Shown here in pieces: positions 1 through 7,489 of a stretch of DNA of 64,000 bases (position 1 is its first letter; every line of letters starts with the position of its first letter). The position numbers were made by a program, and so were the translations under genes. Under the pieces are notes generated by a model. It had not been told where the DNA came from, ran no database searches, and saw only the letters and a list, made by a program, of their open reading frames with translations. This stretch comes from Streptomyces sp. JJ38 (GTDB lineage: Bacteria > Actinomycetota > Actinomycetes > Streptomycetales > Streptomycetaceae). The stretch spans positions 52,944 to 116,943 of the forward strand of contig NZ_JABLSI010000028.1 in NCBI RefSeq assembly GCF_019303475.1, read 5' to 3'.

Positions 1-1296
1 CGTCACCGTGCCCGCGAGCCGGGCGGCGCCGCGGGCGACGGTCTCCGAGAAGTCGGGCCGCAGGACCATCACGGCCGTCAGCCCGATCCAGTAACCGTGG
101 CGGGTGGGCAGCGCCTCACCGAGCAGGTATCCGGCCGGGACGACCGCGGCCACCCGCAGCGCGTGCCGCAGGACCGGCGAGGAGCCCCGCAGCTCCCACC
201 GCAGCGCCCGCAGCACCACCGGCAGCTGCCGGACCCCGCTCGGCTGCCGCAGATGGGGCCGCCGGCCGGCCTCCGTCACCTCCACCGGCTCCTGCGCGGC
301 CTCCACCAGCTCCTCGCTCAGCGCGATGAGCCGCACGGCCGCACGGCGCGCCGGGCCGGGCGGCAGGACGGGCCCGTCGGCCGGCACCCGCAGCACCTCC
401 AGCGCCTCGCCCGGCAGGCGCACGTGCTCCCCGTACCGGATCGCCCGCGCCACGGCGTCCAGCACCGTGGCCGCGGCCTCCAGCAGCGCCCGCACACGCT
501 CCCGCGCCGGGCCCTCGGTCGCGCCGCCGACGACGGGGTCGGCGAGGGAGGCCAGCACGGGACGGAACCGGTCCGCCAGCAGCCGGTAGCCCTGCAACTG
601 GCGCGGCCGGTGCCGGGCCTGGCGCGGGGTCACCGCGGCGGCACGGCGGGCCCGGACGAGCGCCTGCGGGTCGAAGGGCGCCGTCGGGTCCTCCCGCAGC
701 GTCCGGGCGTACCCCGCGACGGACTCCAGCGCCTCGGCCAGCGCCTCCCGGCGCGCGGCCCAGCGGCGGATCGGGAAGAGCAGGATCAACCCGGCCTGCA
801 CCACCCCGCCCAGGCCGATGATCGCCGCGTGTCCCGCGGCCTCCGGCACGCTCGACGGCAGTGTCACGACGACGAGCATCATGGCCACCGTGAAGGCGCT
901 GACCACACCGGCGACCGCCCCCGCCGCCCACGCCATGCCCGCGCCGAAGGCCCAGGCGGCCAGCATCGGGGTGAAGGCCCACGGGTGCCCGGCCAGCACA
1001 TAGCCGAGGAAGGCGCTCACCGACAGTCCCAGCGCGGCGCCCAGCGCCAGCACCGGACGGGGCCGCCAGCTCCGCTGGAACGTGGCGATGCCCGAGGCGA
1101 AGGCCCCGAAGGCCGAGGAGACGGCCAGCCCGGGCGAGCCGAGCCACAGCGTGAGCCCGAGGACCAGCGCAACGCCGCAGGTGCCGCGCAGGGCCAGCAG
1201 CGGCGCGACCGCGCCCCGCTCGATCCGCAGGCCCGAGCGTGCGGTGTCCTTCAGGGCCGCGGCCCACCGGACCGTGACGCCCGACGTTCCGCACAT
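1..1296 (-). CDS. FUSC-family membrane protein (aromatic acid exporter-like), C-terminus outside window
   Basis: This reading frame stays open to the window edge, so the 3' end is missing; 432 codons are present. The translation has an N-terminal cluster of hydrophobic helices (roughly residues 30-150), a long soluble middle part rich in Leu, Arg and Glu (residues 160-340), and a second hydrophobic cluster starting near residue 375 with the segment HGYWIGLTAVMVLRPDF. That segment and the two-half layout are typical of FUSC/aromatic acid exporter proteins such as YccS and AaeB, which are inner-membrane efflux components. The ATG at 1296 is preceded in frame by a GTG at 1302; neither has a clear ribosome binding site. 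The substrate is unknown. Confidence 0.8.
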   Translation of the reverse strand, partial: MCGTSGVTVRWAAALKDTARSGLRIERGAVAPLLALRGTCGVALVLGLTLWLGSPGLAVSSAFGAFASGIATFQRSWRPRPVLALGAALGLSVSAFLGYVLAGHPWAFTPMLAAWAFGAGMAWAAGAVAGVVSAFTVAMMLVVVTLPSSVPEAAGHAAIIGLGGVVQAGLILLFPIRRWAARREALAEALESVAGYARTLREDPTAPFDPQALVRARRAAAVTPRQARHRPRQLQGYRLLADRFRPVLASLADPVVGGATEGPARERVRALLEAAATVLDAVARAIRYGEHVRLPGEALEVLRVPADGPVLPPGPARRAAVRLIALSEELVEAAQEPVEVTEAGRRPHLRQPSGVRQLPVVLRALRWELRGSSPVLRHALRVAAVVPAGYLLGEALPTRHGYWIGLTAVMVLRPDFSETVARGAARLAGTVT

Positions 1297-1558
1297 GATC
1301 ACGAGAATACGGGGCCGGACGCACGTCCCGCCCGCCGCGCCCGCCCGTCGCGCCGCCCGCCGCGCCGCGTCCTCCGGGTGGCCACGGACGGGTGATGACC
1401 GCTCGTGGTGTGCGGTGCGGTGTTCGTCACGACTGTCACCGTTACGCGGGTGCCCGGTCACGGAAGCCTGACAGCCCGGCGGTGGGAGGCCCGGACCTCG
1501 TTCGGCCCGGCACAGGCTGATGCCGCATCACCCGACACTCCTGTGGAGGTGCCCCGAC

Positions 1559-1759
1559 ATGGCCGACCACCGTCTCTGGTCGTACAAGGAGATCGCCGCG
1601 CACATCCAGGTGCAGCCCGACACCGTCCGGTCCTACCGCAAGCACGGGCTGCTGCCGGCGCCCGATCTGGTGGAGGGCGGTCGGCCCTTCTGGTACGCCG
1701 ACACCATCCGCGACTGGGTCACCCGCCGCCCGGGCGCGGGCGGGCGACGCGGCACGTAG
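1559..1759 (+). CDS. Small helix-turn-helix (MerR-like/excisionase-like) DNA-binding protein
   Basis: A 66-residue protein. The N-terminal half, WSYKEIAAHIQVQPDTVRSY, reads as a winged-helix or MerR-type helix-turn-helix, followed by RKHGLLPAPD and a wing-like turn containing GRPFWYADTIRDW. Proteins of this size and pattern are common in actinomycetes and are annotated as helix-turn-helix or excisionase-like proteins; their targets are generally unknown. The ATG at 1559 is chosen over an upstream in-frame ATG because a GGAGG motif lies about 10 nt before it. The gene stands alone between the divergent FUSC gene and copZ. I cannot name its operator or partner. Confidence 0.75.
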   Translation: MADHRLWSYKEIAAHIQVQPDTVRSYRKHGLLPAPDLVEGGRPFWYADTIRDWVTRRPGAGGRRGT

Positions 1760-1815
1760 GCCGTGGGCGTGCGACAACGGAACCGACACCCGGGCCGGGA
1801 CGGACCACCCGGGTG

Positions 1816-1850
1816 GGGTATACCCGATTTCATACGGGAGGGGGGTATAC
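1816..1850 (+). promoter_or_regulatory. CsoR-like copper-responsive operator/promoter of copZ
   Basis: A perfect palindrome GGGTATACCC (1816-1825) is followed at 1831-1850 by CATACGGGAGGGGGGTATAC. The second element has an ATAC...GGGGGGTAT arrangement resembling known CsoR operators in front of copper chaperone and copper ATPase genes. It ends 52 nt before the copZ start. Assignment to CsoR is by pattern and by the downstream gene; no csoR gene is in the window. Confidence 0.5.
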
Positions 1851-1902
1851 ACTGAGGGCGTTCGAGCTCGGACACCCAAGGACACCGCGAGTTGGAGACA
1901 CC

Positions 1903-2121
1903 ATGAGCGAGACCACGATCACGTACCAGGTCAGCGGCATGAGCTGCGGCCACTGCGAGAAGGCCATCACGGAAGAGGTGTCCGCCCTGGACGGCGTCAC
2001 CGAGGTGAAGGCCGTCGCCGCCACGGGCCTGGTCTCGGTCACCGGCGCCGCGGCCCCCGACGAGGCGGCCGTCCGCGCCGCCGTGGACGAGGCGGGCTAC
2101 GAGCTCGTCGGCCGCGCCTGA
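1903..2121 (+). CDS. copZ: Copper chaperone CopZ (heavy-metal-associated domain)
   Basis: A 72-residue single HMA-domain protein of the usual CopZ length. The metal-binding motif GMSCGHC lies near residues 12-18, with the expected beta-alpha-beta-beta-alpha-beta pattern afterwards (ITEEVSALDGV, then AVRAAVDEAGYEL at the C-terminus). Such proteins bind Cu(I) in the cytosol through the two cysteines and pass it to a CopA-type P1B ATPase. No copA gene is adjacent, which is unusual because copZ often sits with it. The ATG at 1903 follows a weak GGAG motif. A CsoR-like operator upstream suggests induction by copper. Confidence 0.93.
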   Translation: MSETTITYQVSGMSCGHCEKAITEEVSALDGVTEVKAVAATGLVSVTGAAAPDEAAVRAAVDEAGYELVGRA

Positions 2122-2185
2122 GGCGCAAACCGAGGCACACCGAGGCGAACGCCCGGGCCGCGAGCGGGAAAGCGGCCGGGGAACA

Positions 2186-2239
2186 GGAAAACGCCCCCTC
2201 GCGAGTCCCCCCACGGGCCCGCGAACGGGGGCGTTTCCT
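2186..2239 (+). terminator. Hairpin downstream of copZ
   Basis: GGAAAACGCCCC pairs with GGGGGCGTTTCC across a loop of about 28 nt that is itself GC-rich. It lies about 65 nt after the copZ stop. No long T-run follows, as is usual in streptomycetes. Confidence 0.65.
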
Positions 2240-2404
2240 TCTCCCGGCCCTGACTCCCCCCACGGGATCAGAGCCGGGCGTTCGGCTGGGCTGCACGTTG
2301 ACCGGAGGGCCGCTCAAGCGCCCGGAAACGCCAGCCCGGACCACAACTCCGCCGGGTGTTGCAGTCACCCGGTTCGACCACACAGAGGGACCCGGGGTTG
2401 TACG

Positions 2405-2434
2405 CCGATCATGTGACCTGCGTCACATGATCGG
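2405..2434. promoter_or_regulatory. Perfect inverted repeat matching a CRP-type box
   Basis: Arms CCGATCATGTGAC and GTCACATGATCGG (13 bp, no mismatch) flank CTGC. The core TGTGA-N6-TCACA is a full CRP consensus and also fits the GTG-N6-GNCAC pattern reported for Streptomyces Crp. It sits between convergent genes, so a role as an RNA hairpin cannot be excluded. Confidence 0.45.
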
Positions 2435-2466
2435 GCGAGGCGCTCGGACGGGCCAGGGCGCACGCG

Positions 2467-2498
2467 CACGGCCCCGGTCCAGGTGGACCGGGGCCGTG
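2467..2498 (-). terminator. Terminator of gltA
   Basis: CACGGCCCCGGTCC and GGACCGGGGCCGTG form a perfect 14-bp stem with a 4-nt loop, 25 nt after the citrate synthase stop. Confidence 0.85.
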
Positions 2499-2522
2499 TG
2501 ACGGATGGAGCCGACGGGCTGG

Positions 2523-3830
2523 TTACCGCTGCTCGACCGGGACGTAGTCGCGCTCGACGACGCCGGTGTAGATCTGCCGCGGGCGGCCGATGCGGGAGCC
2601 GGGCTCCTTGATCATCTCGTGCCACTGGGCGATCCAGCCGGGCAGTCGCCCCAGGGCGAACAGCACGGTGAACATGCTGGTCGGGAAGCCCATGGCGCGA
2701 TAGATCAGGCCGGTGTAGAAGTCCACGTTCGGGTAGAGGTTGCGCGAGACGAAGTAGTCGTCGCTCAGCGCGTGCTCTTCCAGCTTCAGCGCGATGTCGA
2801 GCAGCTCGTCGGACTTGCCGAGCGCCGACAGCACGTCGTGCGCCGCAGCCTTGATGATCTTGGCGCGCGGGTCGAAGCTCTTGTACACCCGGTGGCCGAA
2901 GCCCATCAGGCGGACGCCGTCCTCCTTGTTCTTCACCTTGCGGATGAAGGTGTCGACGTCCCCGCCGTCGTTGCGGATCTTCTCCAGCATCTCCAGCACG
3001 GCCTGGTTCGCGCCGCCGTGCAGCGGGCCCCACAGGGCACTGATGCCGGCCGAGATGGAGGCGAACATGTTGGCCTGCGAGGAGCCGACCAGCCGGACCG
3101 TCGACGTCGAGCAGTTCTGCTCGTGGTCCGCGTGCAGGATCAGGAGCTTGTCCAGCGCGCTGACGACGACCGGGTCCAGGTCGAACTCCTCGGCCGGCAC
3201 GGAGAACGTCATACGCAGGAAGTTCTCGACGTAGCCCAGGTCGTTGCGCGGGTAGACGACCGGGTGGCCGACGGCCTTCTTGTAGGCGTACGCGGCGATC
3301 GTCGGCAGCTTGGCCAGCAGCCGGATGGTCGAGATGTGGCGCTGTTCCTCGTCGAACGGGTTGTGGCTGTCCTGGTAGAACGTGGACAGCGCGCTGACCA
3401 CCGAGGACAGCATGGCCATCGGGTGGGCGTCCCGGGGGAAGCCGTCGTAGAAGCGTTTGACGTCCTCGTGCAGCAGGGTGTGCTGGGTGATCTCACCGCG
3501 GAAGGCCGCCAGCTCGTCCACGGTGGGCAGCTCGCCGTGGATCAGCAGATAGGCCGTCTCCAGGAAGGTGCCGCGCTCCGCGAGCTGCTCGATCGGATAG
3601 CCGCGATAGCGCAGAATGCCCCGCTCACCGTCGAGGAAGGTGATCGCGGACTTCACCCCCGCGGTGTTGCCATAGCCGGAGTCCAACGTGACCAGGCCTG
3701 TCTGGGCACGCAGCTTGGCGATGTCGAACCCCGAGTCCCCCACGGTGCTCTCCACCAGGGGGTAGCTGTACTCGCTGTCCCCGTGCCGCAGTACTACAGA
3801 CTTCTCAACGTTGCCGCCGTTGTCGCTCAC
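2523..3830 (-). CDS. gltA: Citrate synthase
   Basis: Condenses oxaloacetate and acetyl-CoA to citrate, the entry step of the TCA cycle in the cytoplasm. About 435 residues, the length of type II (hexameric) bacterial citrate synthases. Active-site regions are present: WGPLHGGANQ with the first catalytic His, GFGHRVYKSFDPRA with the second His and substrate-binding Arg, and the Asp in NLYPNVDFYTG. The N-terminal DSGYGNTAG and RYRGYPIEQLAE segments match actinobacterial homologues. I chose the GTG at 3830 because GAGGG precedes it by about 5 nt; an in-frame GTG at 3842 has no such signal. The gene follows the RecD2-like gene on the same strand but with a 180-bp gap, so it probably has its own promoter. 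Confidence 0.97.
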   Translation of the reverse strand: MSDNGGNVEKSVVLRHGDSEYSYPLVESTVGDSGFDIAKLRAQTGLVTLDSGYGNTAGVKSAITFLDGERGILRYRGYPIEQLAERGTFLETAYLLIHGELPTVDELAAFRGEITQHTLLHEDVKRFYDGFPRDAHPMAMLSSVVSALSTFYQDSHNPFDEEQRHISTIRLLAKLPTIAAYAYKKAVGHPVVYPRNDLGYVENFLRMTFSVPAEEFDLDPVVVSALDKLLILHADHEQNCSTSTVRLVGSSQANMFASISAGISALWGPLHGGANQAVLEMLEKIRNDGGDVDTFIRKVKNKEDGVRLMGFGHRVYKSFDPRAKIIKAAAHDVLSALGKSDELLDIALKLEEHALSDDYFVSRNLYPNVDFYTGLIYRAMGFPTSMFTVLFALGRLPGWIAQWHEMIKEPGSRIGRPRQIYTGVVERDYVPVEQR

Positions 3831-4010
3831 GTCATCCCTCACCGACGTCGTGCCTCTTGGTGAATGCGCCCGAAGGTCGTTCGAGCTTCCAGAGGTGGAT
3901 ACCGAAGTGCCCTGACCAGTCCACTGTGTCCACTGTCGCTCAATTCATGCCGGACGGTGCACTCGGGGTCGGCCGAAGGCGCCTGTGTGGCACGGAGTGC
4001 CGCATGAACG

Positions 4011-6251
4011 CTACGCTTCGGCGCCCACCGCGCGCAATCGATGATCGAGCATTGTGTGCCGACGCCCCGCCGACACCGTCCGTACCGCCTGTCCCAGCGC
4101 CCGGCGCGAGCCGACCAGTACGACGAGGCGTTTCGCCCGGGTGACGGCCGTGTACAGCAGGTTTCGCTGCAACATCATCCAGGCCCCGGTCGTGACCGGT
4201 ATCACTACCGCCGGGTACTCGCTGCCCTGCGAGCGGTGGATCGTCACCGCGTACGCGTGGGCCAGCTCGTCCAGTTCGTCGAAGTCGTACTCGATCTCCT
4301 CGTCCTCGTCGGTACGGACCGTTAGCGTCTGCTCCTCCTGGCTGAGCGCCGTAACGACACCGACCGTGCCGTTGAAGACGCCGGCCGCCCCCTTCTCGTA
4401 GTTGTTGCGGATCTGCGTCACCTTGTCCCCCACCCGGAAGACCCGGCCGCCGAAGCGCTTCTCCGGCAGGTTCGGCCGCCCGGGTGTGATCTCCTGCTGC
4501 AGCAGGCCGTTCAACGCCCCCGCCCCTGCGGGGCCGCGGTGCATCGGCGCCAGCACCTGGATGTCCCGCCGTGGATCGAGGCCGAACTTCGCGGGTATGC
4601 GCCGCGCGGCCACATCCACCGTGAGCCGGCCCGCCGCCTCCGTGTCCTCCTCCACGAACAGGAAGAAGTCGGACATACCCTGGACCAGCGGCGGCGCCCC
4701 GGCGTTGATGCGGTGCGCGTTCGTGACGACGCCCGACTGCTGGGCCTGCCGGAAGATCCGCGTCAGCCGGACGGCCGGGACCGGCCCGCCCTCGGCCAGC
4801 AGATCCCGCAGCACCTCGCCCGCGCCCACCGACGGCAGCTGGTCCACATCGCCCACCAGCAGCAGGTGCGCCCCGGGCGGCACCGCCTTGACCAGCTTGT
4901 TCGCCAGCAGCAGATCGAGCATCGAGGCCTCGTCGACGACGATCAGGTCCGCGTCGAGCGGGCGCTCCTGGTCGTAGGCGGCGTCCCCGCCGGGCTTCAG
5001 CTCCAGCAGCCGGTGCACCGTGGACGCCTCGACGCCCGTCAGCTCCGCGAGCCGCTTGGCCGCCCGGCCCGTGGGCGCGGCCAGCAGCACCGACGCCCCC
5101 TTGGCCCGGGCCAGCTCCACCACCGAGCGGACGGTGAAGGACTTGCCGCAGCCCGGCCCGCCGGTGAGCACGGCGACCCTGCGGGTGAGGGCGAGCCGCA
5201 CCGCGTCCCGCTGCTCGGGGGCCAGATCCGCCCCGGTGCGCCGGGCCAGCCAGGCCAGGGCGCGCTCCCAGTCCACGTCGGCGAAGGCGGGCAGCCGGTC
5301 CTCCGGCGTGGCCAGCAGACGGCGAAGCCGGCCCGCCAGCGAGCGCTCGGCCCGGTGGAACGGCAGCAGATAGACCGCCGTCAGCGCGTCCTCCGGGGAC
5401 TCAGGGTGCGGCCCCCGCTCGCGGACGACGCCCTCCTCCTCCCCCGCCAGCTCGTCCAGGCACTCGATCACCAGCCCGGTGTCCACCTGGAGCAGCTTCA
5501 CCGCGTCCGCGATGAGCTTCTCCTCGGGCAGGAAGCAGTGCCCCTGGTCGGCCGACTGGGACAGCGCGTACTGGAGGCCCGCCTTCACCCGCTCCGGGCT
5601 GTCGTGCGGAATGCCGACGGCCTGGGCGATGCGGTCGGCCGTGAGGAAGCCGATCCCCCACACGTCCGCCGCCAGCCGGTAGGGGTGGTCCCGCACGACG
5701 CCGATCGAGCCGTCCCCGTACTTCTTGTAGATCCGCACGGCGATGGAGGTGGAGACACCGACGCCCTGGAGGAAGACCATCACCTCCTTGATGGCCTTCT
5801 GCTCCTCCCACGCGGCGGCGATCTTCTTCGTGCGCTTCGGGCCGAGACCGGGCACCTCGATCAGCCGACCGGCGTCCTCCTCGATGACGTCCAGCGTGTC
5901 CGTCCCGAAGTGGTCCACGATGCGCTCGGCGATGCGCGGCCCGATGCCCTTGATCAGCCCGGAGCCGAGATAGCGCCGTATGCCCTGCACCGTGGCCGGC
6001 AGCACCGTCGTGTAGTTCTCCACCGTGAACTGACGGCCGTACTGCGGATGGGAGCCCCAACGCCCCTCCATCCGCAGCGACTCCCCCGGCTGCGCGCCCA
6101 GCAGCGAGCCCACGACGGTGAGCAGGTCCCCGCCGTGGCCCGCGTCCTTCCGCCGCGAGGGCGCGACCCGGGCCACGGTGTACCCCGTCTCCTCGTTGGC
6201 ATAGGTCACGCGCTCGAGGACGCCTTCGAGCACGGCAGGCTGAAACGACAT
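4011..6251 (-). CDS. recD2: RecD2-like ATP-dependent DNA helicase (RecD/TraA family)
   Basis: A 746-residue SF1B 5'-3' DNA helicase of the RecD2 type found in bacteria without RecBCD. The N-terminal OB-like region (residues 1-85) is followed by tandem helix-hairpin-helix segments around GIRRYLGSGLIKGIGP (90-105) and EVPGLGPKR (132-140). Helicase motifs follow: Walker A GGPGCGKS (364-371), Walker B VVDEAS (438-443), GDVDQLPSVGAGE (468-480), TIHRSQGSEYP (670-680) and YTAVTRAK (700-707). It probably acts in DNA repair or replication-fork processing. The ATG at 6251 begins the conserved MSFQPAVLEGVLERVTYANE; no ribosome binding site is visible before it. The frame is open much further upstream, but that part has no homology pattern and overlaps the divergent rbsK region. 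Confidence 0.93.
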   Translation of the reverse strand: MSFQPAVLEGVLERVTYANEETGYTVARVAPSRRKDAGHGGDLLTVVGSLLGAQPGESLRMEGRWGSHPQYGRQFTVENYTTVLPATVQGIRRYLGSGLIKGIGPRIAERIVDHFGTDTLDVIEEDAGRLIEVPGLGPKRTKKIAAAWEEQKAIKEVMVFLQGVGVSTSIAVRIYKKYGDGSIGVVRDHPYRLAADVWGIGFLTADRIAQAVGIPHDSPERVKAGLQYALSQSADQGHCFLPEEKLIADAVKLLQVDTGLVIECLDELAGEEEGVVRERGPHPESPEDALTAVYLLPFHRAERSLAGRLRRLLATPEDRLPAFADVDWERALAWLARRTGADLAPEQRDAVRLALTRRVAVLTGGPGCGKSFTVRSVVELARAKGASVLLAAPTGRAAKRLAELTGVEASTVHRLLELKPGGDAAYDQERPLDADLIVVDEASMLDLLLANKLVKAVPPGAHLLLVGDVDQLPSVGAGEVLRDLLAEGGPVPAVRLTRIFRQAQQSGVVTNAHRINAGAPPLVQGMSDFFLFVEEDTEAAGRLTVDVAARRIPAKFGLDPRRDIQVLAPMHRGPAGAGALNGLLQQEITPGRPNLPEKRFGGRVFRVGDKVTQIRNNYEKGAAGVFNGTVGVVTALSQEEQTLTVRTDEDEEIEYDFDELDELAHAYAVTIHRSQGSEYPAVVIPVTTGAWMMLQRNLLYTAVTRAKRLVVLVGSRRALGQAVRTVSAGRRHTMLDHRLRAVGAEA

Positions 6252-6407
6252 GTCACAGACCGTAACCCCCGCCGCCGACAGTGCGACACCCCCGCCACCG
6301 ACCTGTGGACAACCGGCGCCTACTTGCTCCGCACCCCGGTCGTCGTCTTCAATCCGGACGTAGTCGTTCGTATGCGGTTTCCACACGAACCCCCCGACGT
6401 GAAAGGC

Positions 6408-7415
6408 GTGTGCCATGGCGGTCCGGGCGACGACGGCGGGCGTGCCCGCCTCCCGGCAGAGCGCGGAGCGGTCCCCCTGACGGCCCCGGGTCCCGCGGCG
6501 GACACCCCGGGCACCGGGCTCGACGTCCTCGTCATCGGGTCGGCCAACGCCGATCTGGTCACCGTCGTCGAACGGCACCCCGCGCCCGGCGAGACCGTCC
6601 TCGGTTCCGATCTCGCCCTCCACCCCGGCGGCAAGGGCGCCAACCAGGCCGTCGCCGCCGCCCGCCTCGGCGCCCGGGCCGGCCTGCTGGCCCGGGTCGG
6701 CGACGACGCGCACGGCCGGCTGCTGACGGACTCCCTCGCCGCGTCCGGCGTCGCCACCGGCACCCTCCTGACCGGCGGGGCGCCCACCGGCGTAGCGCTG
6801 ATCACGGTCGGCGCGGGCGGTGACAACACCATCGTCGTCTCCCCCGGCGCCAACGGGCACCTCACCCCGGCGGACGTGGCCGCGGCCCAGGACGCGGTGG
6901 GCGCGGCGGCCGTCGTCTCGCTGCAACTGGAGATCCCCCTGGGGACGGTGGCGGCCGCCGTCTACACCGCCGCCGCGGCCGGCACCCGCGTCGTGCTCAA
7001 CCCCTCACCGCCCGCCGCGCTGCCCCCGGACGTCCTCGCCCTGTGCGACCCCCTCGTCGTCAACGAGCACGAGGCCCGGCTGCTGCTCGCCGGCACCGGG
7101 GCGGCGGACGGCGGCACTCCGGCCGACTGGGCGGCGGCGTTGCTGCGGCACGGCCCGCGCAGCGTCGTCGTGACCCTCGGCGCCGCGGGAGCGCTCGCCC
7201 GGGGACCCGAGGGCACCGCACTCGTCCCGGCGCCCCGCGTCGAGGCGGTGGACTCCACAGGCGCGGGCGACGCCTTCACCGGCGCGCTCGCCTGGCGGCT
7301 CGCCCGCGGCGACGACCTCCCCACCGCCGTGCGGTTCGCGGTGCGCGCGGGCGCCGCCTCCGTCGCCCAGCCCGGCGCCCAGAGCTCCTACCCCTCGGCT
7401 GGCGAGCTGCCCTAG
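6408..7415 (+). CDS. rbsK: Ribokinase (PfkB family), start uncertain
   Basis: Phosphorylates ribose (or a related sugar) at O5 with ATP. PfkB signatures are present: GSANADLV near the N-terminus, HPGGKGANQAVAAARLG (motif 1) and DSTGAGDAFTGALAW (motif 2, with the catalytic Asp in GAGD). The start is unclear because the protein should begin just before DVLVIGSAN, yet no start codon lies there. In-frame options are ATG 6372, GTG 6399 and GTG 6408. The well-placed ATG at 6415 is in another frame and stops after 21 codons at 6480. No regulator or ribose transporter is nearby. It runs divergently from the RecD2-like gene. Confidence 0.88.
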   Translation: MCHGGPGDDGGRARLPAERGAVPLTAPGPAADTPGTGLDVLVIGSANADLVTVVERHPAPGETVLGSDLALHPGGKGANQAVAAARLGARAGLLARVGDDAHGRLLTDSLAASGVATGTLLTGGAPTGVALITVGAGGDNTIVVSPGANGHLTPADVAAAQDAVGAAAVVSLQLEIPLGTVAAAVYTAAAAGTRVVLNPSPPAALPPDVLALCDPLVVNEHEARLLLAGTGAADGGTPADWAAALLRHGPRSVVVTLGAAGALARGPEGTALVPAPRVEAVDSTGAGDAFTGALAWRLARGDDLPTAVRFAVRAGAASVAQPGAQSSYPSAGELP

Positions 7416-7429
7416 GGCGGGCCCCGAAC

Positions 7430-7472
7430 GTCACGCGGTCCCGCCGAGCCGCGCTCGACGGGACCGCGTGAC
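7430..7472. terminator. Bidirectional terminator between rbsK and the S37 peptidase gene
   Basis: GTCACGCGGTCCCG and CGGGACCGCGTGAC form a perfect 14-bp stem in the 75-bp convergent gap, so it can serve both genes. Confidence 0.85.
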
Positions 7473-7489
7473 GCTGGGATGTCGGGGCG

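Larger units (their letters stand above)
2122..2522. other. Convergent intergenic region copZ/gltA
   Basis: About 400 bp between two convergent genes. It holds one terminator-like hairpin for each gene and a perfect 13-bp inverted repeat between them, each listed separately. The short reading frames here have no ribosome binding site or recognisable protein pattern. Confidence 0.7.

Noticed and set aside
97..1395. Long frames on both strands over the FUSC gene (432 codons plus, 402 codons minus)
   Set aside because: Their translations are Arg/Gly/Pro/His-rich shadows; the frame giving the membrane-protein pattern is open to the window edge on the minus strand.
2298..2501. 67-codon plus-strand frame in the copZ/gltA gap
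   Set aside because: It runs through the inverted repeat and the gltA terminator and has no ribosome binding site.
2505..3863. 452-codon plus-strand frame over gltA
   Set aside because: Antisense shadow of citrate synthase; the minus-strand translation carries all citrate synthase motifs.
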